Source: Neptuniibacter caesariensis
GTDB lineage: Bacteria; Pseudomonadota; Gammaproteobacteria; Pseudomonadales; Balneatricaceae
Direction of reading: 5' to 3'
Length of the DNA stretch: 64,000 bases
Assembly: GCF_000153345.1 (NCBI RefSeq)
Contig: NZ_CH724127.1
Location: 714,462-778,461 of the forward strand
Position numbers and translations under genes: made by a program
The notes under the pieces: model-generated
What the model saw: the letters and a program-made list of their open reading frames with translations, nothing else
The model's database searches: none
What the model was told of the DNA's origin: nothing
In this document: piece by piece, positions 17,004 through 26,900 of the stretch
Numbering within the stretch: position 1 is the first letter of the stretch
Layout: every line of letters begins with the position of its first letter

Positions 17004-18737
17004 GTGCCTGAGTTGTTTCTGATGAAAGTGGCTAAACGTAGTACAACAGGGAGGTTGCTCGGTCTTCTACTGGTCCTGTTTTTTTCTGTTTTTTCAAATC
17101 CTAGCCAAGCGTCCCTGAATCTCAAAAACTCATTTTCTGTTGACCCAAAGGGATTATTTTTCTTTAAAGAAAGCGGTACTGAACTCGAATATCCTGAAGC
17201 GTTGGCGCATATTCGGCGCAGCGGACAAACTTCATCGCATAATATCCTGAATTTTGGTTTGGGTGCCGAGCCAGTCTGGTTAAGTTTCAACGTCTTCAAT
17301 AGAGAGCAGGCCGTCACTCGTTACCTGCAGATCGAGAACTCCTGGCTCGATAAAATTGATGTTTATGTTCTGAATCAGGGCGCACTTCAGTACGCAAACT
17401 CTTCGGGCGATTCTTATAACTACGGCGAAAGAAATAATCGTTTCTTTTCCTTTCTACACACCTACCAGCCGGGTGAATCGACCATACTGATTCGTATAGA
17501 AACTCTGGATCCGCAACTTCTCCCCATCTTTGTCTATACACCGGATGATTACATTGAACGTATACAAGAATCTGGTTACCTGTACGGTATTATCTATGGA
17601 TTTCTAATTGCGCTGTTGATCTATAACGCACTACTTTTCTTAAGTTTAAAAAGTCGTCGTTACCTTTTTTACTCTCTGTATCTGGCAACATTTATCGCCT
17701 TGAATCTTGGTTACACAGGGCATGGATACCAGTGGCTATGGCCTGATCAACCCAAGTTTCAGAATACGATTATTCCCTTACTGATGATCGCCTATGCTTT
17801 AGGAGGAATGTTGTTCGCCCGGGTCTTTCTTGAGCTGCCAAGCCGTTTCCCTAGATTAAATCTGAGCTTTAACTTATTGGGCGGCGTACTTCTTTTCTGC
17901 GGGATTCTGTTTCTCTTATTAGATGATGTTCTCAGCCTGCTATATACCGCCTTTATTGGTATTGTTCCGTTTGCGCTATTGATGATTATCGCAGGCGCAT
18001 GCGCATGTTTGAATGGGGTGAAAGAGGCACGCTATTTTCTCGGGGCGGCTGTTTTTGCCATGATCAGCGCGGTAATCACTGCGTTTACAGTGTCCGGAAT
18101 CGTCGAGTATAAAGCGATCGGGTTTCATGCAGTTGAATATGGAATGCTGATTGAAGCGGTACTTTTTGCCTTAGCACTAGCTTATCAATTCCGTATTAAT
18201 CAGGAGGAAAAAGTCGCTGCACAGCAGTTGGCGGACCGAGATCAATTAACTGGATTATATAACCGTCGCGGTTTTGACAAGGTTATGGAACCCGTATTTG
18301 GTAATGCCTACAGACATCACCGTGAGCTTTGCTTGCTAGTGTTGGATATTGATCATTTCAAAGCGATCAATGACCGGCATGGACATGGCTATGGTGATCT
18401 GGTACTGACTGATCTGGCTAAAGTTTTACAGCACGAGCTCAGAGCCGGTGATCTGATTGCCCGATGGGGAGGGGAGGAATTTCTTCTATTGTTGCCCGAA
18501 ACTAATCATATGGAAGCGGTAACACTGGCGGAGCGTTTAATCAGAAATATCTCTAACCGTGAAGTTGAAGGTGATGGGGTTCAGGAACATTACACGGTGA
18601 GTATTGGTATCGCCGAGCTGAAGCCGCCTATCGTCAGTTTTAAGCAGCTTCTGGTCGAAGCGGATAAACATCTGTACCGAGCTAAAGAAACAGGAAGGAA
18701 TAAAGCCTGCTACCAGCAGGTTACCCCTTGTTGTTAG
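17004..18737 (+). CDS. 7TMR-DISM diguanylate cyclase
   Basis: This 577-residue protein makes cyclic di-GMP. It has a signal sequence, a periplasmic 7TMR-DISMED2 domain (about residues 45-180), seven membrane helices (about 190-390) and a GGDEF domain (about 410-577). The active-site GGEEF is at residues 489-493, and the inhibitory I-site RxxD (RAGD) lies five residues before it, so feedback by product is likely. AAGGGA eight bases before the GTG at 17004 supports that start; ATG 17022 is the alternative. Its last 17 bases overlap the convergent permease gene. Confidence 0.92.
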   Translation: MPELFLMKVAKRSTTGRLLGLLLVLFFSVFSNPSQASLNLKNSFSVDPKGLFFFKESGTELEYPEALAHIRRSGQTSSHNILNFGLGAEPVWLSFNVFNREQAVTRYLQIENSWLDKIDVYVLNQGALQYANSSGDSYNYGERNNRFFSFLHTYQPGESTILIRIETLDPQLLPIFVYTPDDYIERIQESGYLYGIIYGFLIALLIYNALLFLSLKSRRYLFYSLYLATFIALNLGYTGHGYQWLWPDQPKFQNTIIPLLMIAYALGGMLFARVFLELPSRFPRLNLSFNLLGGVLLFCGILFLLLDDVLSLLYTAFIGIVPFALLMIIAGACACLNGVKEARYFLGAAVFAMISAVITAFTVSGIVEYKAIGFHAVEYGMLIEAVLFALALAYQFRINQEEKVAAQQLADRDQLTGLYNRRGFDKVMEPVFGNAYRHHRELCLLVLDIDHFKAINDRHGHGYGDLVLTDLAKVLQHELRAGDLIARWGGEEFLLLLPETNHMEAVTLAERLIRNISNREVEGDGVQEHYTVSIGIAELKPPIVSFKQLLVEADKHLYRAKETGRNKACYQQVTPCC

Positions 18738-19440
18738 CTGCGGCGCTCTTTTCTTTTGATCTGCACATTAGCCAAAGCATCATAGCAGCCCCCAACCCTG
18801 AAGTTCCCAGGCACATGGTCATAATCATGATCTGATAGCGAACAGCGATCAGAGGGGACACCCCTGACAGTATCTGCCCGGTCATCATTCCTGGTAGAGA
18901 GACCAGACCCACCGCCAGCAGGCTATTAATCTGTGGAATCATGGCGGCCCTAAAAGCGATTAGCCGTGCCTCTTCAGGCGTTTTTAAATTGCCTAATTCT
19001 GAGTGAAACCGTTCAGCAGCAAGGCTGATAGCGTTCATCGTGTTTGCCAGGTACATCCCTGCAAGGGGGATCAGAAGCTGTGGGGCGAACCAGCTTTCTG
19101 CCTGAAGGACAAAGATAATCGACAGGAAAAGGTGAAAACCGACAGCGCTCCCAAGCGCAATGCTCGCAGGCAACATAACGCCACTGTGCTTCCGCACGGG
19201 GCGTATAGATATCCAAGCAGCAACAATCAACATTGTACTGACAATACCGATGCTGATGACAGGCGAAGGGTTCTCAAAAATACTGACCAACACATAACCA
19301 ACGGCAATGAGTTGTACCGCCATTCGAGAGGCTGCAAGTATGATTTCGCTAGGCTTGCCCAGCCAGCGCATATAGACCGTACAAACCAGAACAATGGGGA
19401 CCAGGCACCAGAGAAGATCAAGCCATTCAATTGTTGCCAA
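18721..19440 (-). CDS. FetB/UPF0014-like ABC transporter permease, without its ATPase
   Basis: This 239-residue protein has six or seven membrane helices and the UPF0014 family pattern, including PLAGMYLANTMNAISLAAERF and LVSLPGMMTGQILSG. In Escherichia coli the family member FetB pairs with the ATPase FetA (YbbL) and exports iron. No fetA-like gene is adjacent here; the partner must be elsewhere or the gene is a remnant, though the frame is intact. Its 3' end overlaps the diguanylate cyclase gene. Confidence 0.85.
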   Translation of the reverse strand: MATIEWLDLLWCLVPIVLVCTVYMRWLGKPSEIILAASRMAVQLIAVGYVLVSIFENPSPVISIGIVSTMLIVAAWISIRPVRKHSGVMLPASIALGSAVGFHLFLSIIFVLQAESWFAPQLLIPLAGMYLANTMNAISLAAERFHSELGNLKTPEEARLIAFRAAMIPQINSLLAVGLVSLPGMMTGQILSGVSPLIAVRYQIMIMTMCLGTSGLGAAMMLWLMCRSKEKSAAANNKG

Positions 19441-19628
19441 AATTTTTCCTTAAATGTGTCGAAAAGTTGTTGTACTTTATCAGAGTGGTAAGGCAGAAGG
19501 GTTAAAGATTATTTAAGTTTTATGCCATCAGACGTTAGGTTCCTGGTGTCTATAGGTGGCGTACAGGTTGTACCTGTCTATACTGATTTAGCCCTTTGTT
19601 TTTTGTATCTGAAGAAGGAAATGGTTGT

Positions 19629-20561
19629 ATGTCACAAGAAAAGTTCCGGCTCGTTACCCGTAGTGATTTTGACGGTTTGGTTTGTGCAGTTCTCCTGAAA
19701 CACCTTGATATGATTGATGATATTAAGTTTGTACATCCTAAAGATATGCAGGATGGTTCAGTGGATATCAGTGCCCGCGACATTACGACAAACCTGCCTT
19801 ATGTTGAGGCCGCGCATATCTCTTTTGATCACCACTTGTCGGAAACTATTCGGAATACCGGTCAACGTGACAATCACATCATTGATCCTGATGCACCTTC
19901 GGCTGCACGTGTCGTATGGCGTCACTATGGCGGTTATGACGCATTCCCTGAATCATGGGATGAGATGATGGAAGCCGTGGATAAAGGGGATTCCGCACAG
20001 TACAACCAGGAAGAAGTGCTCAACCCGAAAAACTGGGAGCTGCTTAACTTCCTGATGGATGCGCGTACCGGCTTAGGGCGGTTCCGTGAATTCCGTATTT
20101 CTAACTACAACCTGATGATGGATCTGATCGATTATTGCAAAAACCATACGATCGAACAGATTCTTGAACTGCCCGATGTTAAAGAACGTGTTGAGCTTTA
20201 TTTCGAGCATGAGGCTAAATTCAAAGAACAGATCCAACGTTGCTCAACAGTGCACGGTAATCTGGTGGTACTGGATCTACGTAATGAAGAAACGATTTAT
20301 GCCGGTAACCGTTTCGTGATTTATGCACTCTATCCGCAGTGTAATATTTCGATTCATGTGCTTTGGGGCCTTAAACAGCAAAACACAGTATTTGCTACCG
20401 GTAAGTCCATTTTTGATCGTGGCTCTAAAACCAATGTCGGTGAGCTAATGCTGAAATATGGCGGCGGTGGTCACCATGCGGCAGGCACTTGTCAGGTTGA
20501 GAATGATGCAGCCGAGACGAGCCTGAGTGAATTGATTGAAAAGATTACGGCGGATGGATAA
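19629..20561 (+). CDS. DHH family phosphoesterase (nanoRNase/exopolyphosphatase-like)
   Basis: This 310-residue protein has an N-terminal DHH domain (RSDFDGLVCAV with the first metal aspartates, DHHLS near residue 80) and a C-terminal DHHA1 domain ending in YGGGGHHAAGTC. The family holds NrnA-like nanoRNases, pAp phosphatases and exopolyphosphatases; I cannot choose between them. I took ATG 19629 because AAGGA precedes it; the frame also runs upstream to 19596. A strong terminator follows at 20602. Confidence 0.87.
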   Translation: MSQEKFRLVTRSDFDGLVCAVLLKHLDMIDDIKFVHPKDMQDGSVDISARDITTNLPYVEAAHISFDHHLSETIRNTGQRDNHIIDPDAPSAARVVWRHYGGYDAFPESWDEMMEAVDKGDSAQYNQEEVLNPKNWELLNFLMDARTGLGRFREFRISNYNLMMDLIDYCKNHTIEQILELPDVKERVELYFEHEAKFKEQIQRCSTVHGNLVVLDLRNEETIYAGNRFVIYALYPQCNISIHVLWGLKQQNTVFATGKSIFDRGSKTNVGELMLKYGGGGHHAAGTCQVENDAAETSLSELIEKITADG

Positions 20562-20601
20562 TAATCCAGGCTAGAATCAGCTGACCTTAGATAAGATCAG
20601 G

Positions 20602-20633
20602 AAAACCGGCGTATTCTAAACGCCGGTTTTTTC
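20602..20633. terminator. Bidirectional terminator
   Basis: AAAACCGGCG and CGCCGGTTTT pair perfectly across a ten-base loop; it lies between the convergent DHH and VOC genes. Confidence 0.92.
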
Positions 20634-20639
20634 TTGCCA

Positions 20640-21140
20640 CTAATAAGCGCCGGCAGCATAGTGAAGTTCGTAGCTGTGGCTGTAGATCTCCAGAATGTTA
20701 CCGAACGGATCTTCCATATAGATCATGCGGTAGGGTTTCTCGCCCGGATAGTAATAACGGGGTTTAGCCATACGTTTTTTGCCGCCTGCGGCGACGATTT
20801 TTTCTGCCAGACCTTCTACATCAGGATCCTGCACACAGAAGTGGAAGATGCCTGTTTTCCAGTATTCGAAATTGTTCTCCGGGTTTTCCTGATTCTTAAA
20901 CTGAAATAGTTCAACACCGATCCGGTCTCCTGTAGAGAGGTGAGCAATTCGAAAAGAACTCCAGCCAGCGCCGAATACATCAGTACACATCTCGCCGATG
21001 GCGCTGTCATCTTCTGTTATCTCGGTCGGCTGCATAATCAGATACCAACCAAGGACTTCTGTATAAAATTTTACTGCCGCTTCAAGGTCAGGGACTGAGA
21101 TGCCAATATGAGAGAAGGTGCGTGGGTAAGGCTGATTCAT
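20640..21140 (-). CDS. VOC family protein (glyoxalase/dioxygenase-like)
   Basis: This 166-residue protein is one vicinal-oxygen-chelate domain. FSHIGISVPDLEAAVKFYTEVLGW carries the first metal histidine (quoted in part: HIGISVPDLEAAVKFY), FHFCVQDPDVEGL the second, and MEDPFGNILEIYSHS the glutamate. The substrate is unknown. It is divergent from a LysR gene whose product probably controls it. Confidence 0.86.
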   Translation of the reverse strand: MNQPYPRTFSHIGISVPDLEAAVKFYTEVLGWYLIMQPTEITEDDSAIGEMCTDVFGAGWSSFRIAHLSTGDRIGVELFQFKNQENPENNFEYWKTGIFHFCVQDPDVEGLAEKIVAAGGKKRMAKPRYYYPGEKPYRMIYMEDPFGNILEIYSHSYELHYAAGAY

Positions 21141-21203
21141 ATCTTTGCTCCAACAAGATTAATTGGAACAAGTGTATAAAGCCGCTATGCTTATTAAAAA
21201 TTA

Positions 21204-21216
21204 TCATTCGAAATGA
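21204..21216. promoter_or_regulatory. Possible LysR operator between the VOC and LysR genes
   Basis: TCATT-CGA-AATGA is a perfect dyad in the 94-base divergent spacer, 19 bases before the LysR start. LysR sites are usually T-N11-A dyads, and this fits loosely. The link to this regulator is inference from position. Confidence 0.4.
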
Positions 21217-21234
21217 AATTAATAATTAATTGTT

Positions 21235-22122
21235 ATGATAAATCCGCTCCATCTACGCACCTTTATAACTCTGATAGAAACTCAGCACTTCACTAATACC
21301 GCTGATGTTTTGCATATGACCCAGCCTGGGGTTAGTCAGCATATTAAGAAACTTGAAGCTCATCTTAACTGTCCGCTTATCCACCGTTTTGGCAAAAAGT
21401 TTGAAGTCACTGAAGCAGGGGAGAAGCTCTATCGTTTTGCTATAAAGCAGTTCCATGAGGAAGCTGACTTTCTTGATGCATTGAATGATGAGCAGGCTGA
21501 AAAAGGGGATATAAAGTTGTCTTGTTCTGGGGCTATGGCAATGAAGCTTTACCCATCATTGTTGAGGATACAAAAACGCTATCCTGAGATTACAGTGAGT
21601 ATGGAAGCTGCGCCTAACCAGGCAATTGTACGGCAACTGAAATCAAACCAAATTGAACTAGGGCTGATTACTCAAAGGATTGACGACCCGGAATTAGAGC
21701 AGGTACTGCTTGGCTATGACCGTTTGTGTTTGGTGGCACCAGCAGGTCGTGATATAAGTTGGGCAGGATTGGTTGAACTGGGGTTTATCAACCATCCGGA
21801 TGGCCATCACTATGGCATACAGATCCTTGAAGCAAACTTTCCTGATGAGTTTCGCGGTATCGGCACCATAAAACAGTCTGGTTACATCAACCAACTGAAT
21901 CAAATATTACTACCTGTATCTGAAGGTCTGGGGTTCACGGTATTACCGGAATCCTCGGTTACCGCTTTCGCCTGCCCAGATAAAATCCAGGTTGTGCCTC
22001 TGCAAGAAGAAGTGAAAGAACCGGTCTATAAAATACAAAAGAAATACCGCCCCCTTCCTAAGCGATATGAACTGCTTGAGAGTCTTTTCGAGCAATCCTT
22101 TAGCAATGATGTGAGAAAGTAG
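21235..22122 (+). CDS. LysR family transcriptional regulator
   Basis: This 295-residue protein has an N-terminal helix-turn-helix (TNTADVLHMTQPGVSQHIKK) and a C-terminal LysR effector domain. It begins at ATG 21235 (MINPLHLRTFITLIE). It is divergent from the VOC gene at 20640-21140, the likely target. The 232 bases after it hold no gene; one weak hairpin (GGGGCCT/AGGCTCC near 22298) has no U-tract. Confidence 0.9.
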   Translation: MINPLHLRTFITLIETQHFTNTADVLHMTQPGVSQHIKKLEAHLNCPLIHRFGKKFEVTEAGEKLYRFAIKQFHEEADFLDALNDEQAEKGDIKLSCSGAMAMKLYPSLLRIQKRYPEITVSMEAAPNQAIVRQLKSNQIELGLITQRIDDPELEQVLLGYDRLCLVAPAGRDISWAGLVELGFINHPDGHHYGIQILEANFPDEFRGIGTIKQSGYINQLNQILLPVSEGLGFTVLPESSVTAFACPDKIQVVPLQEEVKEPVYKIQKKYRPLPKRYELLESLFEQSFSNDVRK

Positions 22123-22354
22123 ATGTAGTTAATAGCCGGATCCTTTGTTGTCAGTTTAACCCGCCCTTTAATAAGGTTAATTGTCATTGACTAATATCCA
22201 GCCTGAGTATTAAGTTAGTACTATCTTATTGAAAATTCTCATATTCCCGTATGGTTCACTTATAGGTGGTTTTCTTGATCACGGGGAGTAGTCGTTAAAG
22301 GGGCCTATCAGGCTCCTAAACAGCAATGGATAAGAATGGACTAACGGGTATTTG

Positions 22355-23155
22355 ATGTTTTATTACTTTGGTTATGCTTCAAATATGAACATGACCTCTC
22401 TAAGAGCTAAAGGTGTTGTGCCGGTTTCGTCTGAGAATGCAGAGCTCATTGGCTGGACGCTTAAATTTAACGTTAGGCACTGGTTCCGGCATGAAGGAGG
22501 GATGGCTAATATTGAGCCGGCAACGCCAGATGATGCAGTTCTTGGGCGCATTCATTTAATTGATGAACAGCACCTGGCTATGTTGGATGCGGTTGAGTCT
22601 TACGGTGAAGGCTATGACCGTATCGAAGTAGAGGTTCGGACATCCAAAGGGATGGTGAAAGCGATCACCTATATTGGCTTACCCGGGTACTTAGACAATG
22701 GTTGTTTACCAACTCAGCGATACCTGAATATTATTACCCATGGCGCAGCGAGTGTGGGAATCGACGAAGCTTATATAAGTCGATTGAGATCACTGAAAAT
22801 TCAACCGCCAATCGATTATCCTCCTTTCCTCTCACCAGATATAACGTCAACCACTGCCATCTTTAACGAGCCACAACTGGCTTCAAATCCTTTGTACACT
22901 GCGCTGATGGATGCGGTTTTTGACATGCAGTACGTACGTAAAGATCTATATTGCCTACACTCTCTTTTTGGTGGTAAAGACACTACTTTGTTTCACTGTA
23001 AGCGCCATGACAGCAGTGATGGTAGTGAAACACTTAAGGATATCTATGACGGGAATATTAGTGAGTCGGCTAAAGCCTACTTAAATGCGTATTTGCATGA
23101 GTACAATAACGAATTTCGATATGTAGGGGTCTACAGACCCGATAACCTTTGCTAA
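22355..23155 (+). CDS. Gamma-glutamylcyclotransferase-fold protein with C-terminal extension
   Basis: The first 140 or so of 266 residues follow the GGCT/AIG2-like fold: YYFGYASNMNMTSLRAKG is the substrate loop and DAVESYGEGYDRIEVEV carries the catalytic glutamate. The remaining part (from about residue 150) is not assigned. The enzyme could act on gamma-glutamyl peptides. ATG 22355 follows an in-frame TTG at 22352. It is first in an apparent three-gene unit with the genes at 23179 (23 bases on) and 23934. Confidence 0.78.
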   Translation: MFYYFGYASNMNMTSLRAKGVVPVSSENAELIGWTLKFNVRHWFRHEGGMANIEPATPDDAVLGRIHLIDEQHLAMLDAVESYGEGYDRIEVEVRTSKGMVKAITYIGLPGYLDNGCLPTQRYLNIITHGAASVGIDEAYISRLRSLKIQPPIDYPPFLSPDITSTTAIFNEPQLASNPLYTALMDAVFDMQYVRKDLYCLHSLFGGKDTTLFHCKRHDSSDGSETLKDIYDGNISESAKAYLNAYLHEYNNEFRYVGVYRPDNLC

Positions 23156-23178
23156 AAAAATAACAAGAAAGGGATGGT

Positions 23179-23934
23179 ATGAATTTTCCAGAAGCGCTTG
23201 CTCACGGTGACATCAAAGAAGTATTTAAAGATGTCTTCATGGTAACAGGTACGATGCGAAACGAGTTTTTCGGGTCTATCTGGCAATTTAGTCGAAATAT
23301 GGTCATCGTCAGGGAAGAAGGGCGTTTAACCCTGATTAATTCTGTCCGGTTAAACGATGCGGGTCTGGCTAAGCTTGATGAGTTAGGGACTGTTGCCAAT
23401 ATTGTTCGTATTGGTGATATGCATGGTTTAGACGATCGTTTCTATCTCGATCGTTATGCTTCACGAAATGGCTCTACGGATTCTGTAAATTTCTGGGCAC
23501 TACCTGATATGGGAGTGGATGAAAATTCTACCTCTGCTCCTCCGGTCAATAAGCTTTTATCGATTGATGGTGAAATGCCTCTGAGCAACTGCAGCCTGTT
23601 TGTTTTTGAAACGACAAAAAGGCCGGAAGCTATTCTTAGGTTAGATCGTGATGGCGGTATTATGATCGCTTGCGATGCTCTGCAAAACTGGGTCGAGCCT
23701 GATGAATTTTTTGATGCCGCTACGATTGAGAAAATGCGCGAAATAGGTTTTTTCACCCCCGCAGGTGTTGGTCCTGCCTGGATTCAGGGTAATGAACCTC
23801 AGCCTGGGGATTTTGAGCGACTAAGCAAAATGAGTTTCAAGCATGTCCTTTGTGGACATGGCGAGCCCCTTTTAGAAACGGCCCAAGCTGATTTCAAAAA
23901 CACCTTTCAGCGGTTATTTGGAATTGCGAGTTAA
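23179..23934 (+). CDS. Unknown protein, possibly a degenerate metallo-beta-lactamase fold
   Basis: This 251-residue soluble protein has alternating strands and helices. GDMHGLDDRFYLDRY near residue 78 resembles the HxHxDH region of metallo-beta-lactamase folds with most ligands changed, and CGHGEPLLETA near the end resembles the last conserved histidine loop. I cannot assign a function. It overlaps the pseudokinase gene by one base (TAATG), so the two products are probably made in linked amounts and may act together. Confidence 0.6.
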   Translation: MNFPEALAHGDIKEVFKDVFMVTGTMRNEFFGSIWQFSRNMVIVREEGRLTLINSVRLNDAGLAKLDELGTVANIVRIGDMHGLDDRFYLDRYASRNGSTDSVNFWALPDMGVDENSTSAPPVNKLLSIDGEMPLSNCSLFVFETTKRPEAILRLDRDGGIMIACDALQNWVEPDEFFDAATIEKMREIGFFTPAGVGPAWIQGNEPQPGDFERLSKMSFKHVLCGHGEPLLETAQADFKNTFQRLFGIAS

Positions 23935-26900
23935 TGCAGATAGGGGATAACTTGCTCAAAAAGCTCGACCTCCCTGGTTATATCATTAGTCATGGACAGA
24001 TAGGCTCTGATGGGCGGGTTGCGTTCCATGCGACCCGTTCTGCTGATGATAAGCCTGTAGTGATTGAAACCTTATATTCACAGTACCCAGAGCCCCGGCA
24101 GGTAGCTGAAATCAGACGAGAGGCAGAGATTGCGAATCGTCTGGAGGATATAGAGGGTGTCCTTAAGGTTTATGGTCTTGAGCGTTACGGTAATGGGAAT
24201 CTTGCCCTGATTACTGAGGCCTTTCAGAGCAACCTTATTGATATGTTTGCTAAGGAAGAGGCCGGAAAAGAGGGTACAGCGCTCAGGCTACAGAAGGTAT
24301 TAGTTGTAGCCATTTCATTAGTGAAAGTTCTTAAAGCTGTTCACGATCGGGGTATCGTGCATAAGGCCTTAACGCCTGAACATATTCTGTTTGATGATAG
24401 CACTGCTTCGATTCGTCTCAGTCGTTTTGGTATTGCCTCGGAACTGTCTCAAGAGCATCAGGCTTCATCATCTGAACGGTTGGAAGGGCCGCTTCCCTAT
24501 ATTTCCCCTGAACAAACCGGGAGGATGAAACGGGAGTTGGATTATCGTTCGGATTACTACTCGCTGGGTATAATCTTATTCGAGCTAGTAACCGGTCAGC
24601 GTCCATTTGAAGCTGATAATGTTTTAGGTTGGGTTCACCAGCATATTAGCCGTCTACCCCCGAATCCAAGAGATATAAATCCCGAAATTCCTGAACCTTT
24701 ATCGGCGGTTATTCTTAAACTCCTGGAGAAATCTCCAGAAGAGCGCTATCAAAGTGCCCAGGGGCTTATAGCTGATTTAGAATATTGTGCCGATAAATTG
24801 TGTGACAGTGTCTCCACTTATGAGCCGTTTGAGCCCGGGCAGCATGATGTTTCACAGGTTTTCCTTCTGCCGCAAAACCTCTATGGAAGAGACACAGAAC
24901 GGACAGAATTGATGTCTCGCTTTGAGGCTATTCTGGATGGAGAAATCGAGCTTTGCATGGTGCATGGTTACTCAGGAATAGGTAAGTCAGCCTTAGTCAA
25001 AGATATCGGGCAAAGATTGGTTGGAGAGCATGGGTTTCTGATTCAGGGTAAGTTTGATCAATTTAATCAAGGCAATGCATATTCAGGTATTGCCAATGCG
25101 CTACGTGGTTTAATACAGCAAACCCTTATAGCGCCAAAAGATCAACTGCAATCCTGGCAAGAAAAGTTACAAGAGGTATTAAGTCCCAATGCTCAGTTGA
25201 TTATTGATCTGGTGCCAGAACTTGAACTTATTCTTGGCAAGCAGCCAGATGTTATCCATCTGCCACCGGTTGAGGCACGTAATCGTTTTCAATTAGTTCT
25301 GATTAGCTTTCTGAGTGTTTTCTCCCGACCAGAGCACCCTCTGGTTATGTTTCTGGATGATTTGCAGTGGAGTGATACGGCAACGCTAGAGTTCTTAAAG
25401 CGACTTGTGACATCTAGGGAGATCCGCCATTTCATGTTAATTGGCGCGTATCGAAGCAATGAAGTGGGTCCAGGCCACCCTTTGTCACTTACCCTGAATG
25501 AAATAGCTCAGTTCAAGGAAATTGCTGATCTGCCTATTAAACCGCTGAACTATGGGGCGGTAAATGCTTTGGTTGCTGATGCCCTGTGTTCAAGTGAGTC
25601 ACATGTTAAGACGTTGAGTGACCGTCTCTTTAATAAGGCCCAAGGCAATCCTTTTTTTACCCTTGAACTGATCAAAAAATTGCATGAAGAAGGGGCTATT
25701 TATAAAGACCTGACAGCCAAAGAGTGGCAATGGAAACTTGATTCGGTTATGTGGTCAGATCTGTCCGACGATATTGTCGAATTTATGGCGGATAATTTAC
25801 GAAAGTTACCCGGCTCAACCCAAAAAGTGCTGCAGTTAGCTGCTTGTATCGGGGGGAGTTTTGATCTGAACACCCTTGCTGTCATTTATAAACGCTCCGC
25901 AAGTGCCACCGCACGTGAGTTGTTTCCTGCGCTTAAACACCATCTGATTATTCCGCTGGATTCAGACTATAAGCTGTTAAGTAGTGCTATCACTGATGAA
26001 ACGGGTCTGAGTAGCACTGCATCTTTTAATCCTTCCTATCAATTTCTCCATGACCGGGTCCAGCAGGCGGCTTATTCCCTGATTGATAGCGCTGAAACAA
26101 AAAACGTTCATAAAACTATCGGACAGTTGATGTTACGGCACACCCCGGAGGCGCAGTTAAAGGAGCGTCTAGTCGATATTGCCGGACACCTTAATATCGC
26201 TAGGTCAATCATTACCGATCAGCAAGAGCGTTTAAATCTAATCCGCCTCAATCTAGAGGCGGGCAAGCATGCTCGTCGAACCGCAGCCTATGAAACAGCC
26301 ATGAGTTTGTTAACGATTGGCGAATCATTATTGCCGAACAATGCCTGGAGTGAGCATTACTCATTAGCGTTGGATCTGACCATTGAGCTCCAGCAATGCG
26401 CATACCTGACCGCGCGGTTGGATGAATCGGAAAGGCTAATGGATCTTATGCTTGAGCAGTCTGAGAGTGACTTCATTCGGGCTAAATTTCTGGCGATTCG
26501 TACCCGCCAGTATGCGACGCTCGGCAAGATGGAAGATTCAATCACCTCAGCGATTTGGGGCTTACAGCTACTTGGTTTTGATGCAAGCGCTGAGCCGACG
26601 CTGGAGGATATCGCTACCGAAAGGCGTGCTGTTGATGAATGCCTGGAAGGTCGCTCTGTTGCCTCATTGGCCGATCTTCACGACCTTAAAGATGAAAGCG
26701 TACTGATTGCTATTAGGTTGTTGATGGAAATATTTCCGGCGGCCTTTCTCTCGGGCAATGGAAATATCTTGCCTTACATCGTGCTTAAAGCCGTTAACTT
26801 GTCGATGCGCCATGGCAATTCACCTGAATCGGCATTTGCTTATGCCGCGTTCGGTATGCTGCTCTGTGGTGAATTGGATGAACAGGCGTTGGGTTACCAG

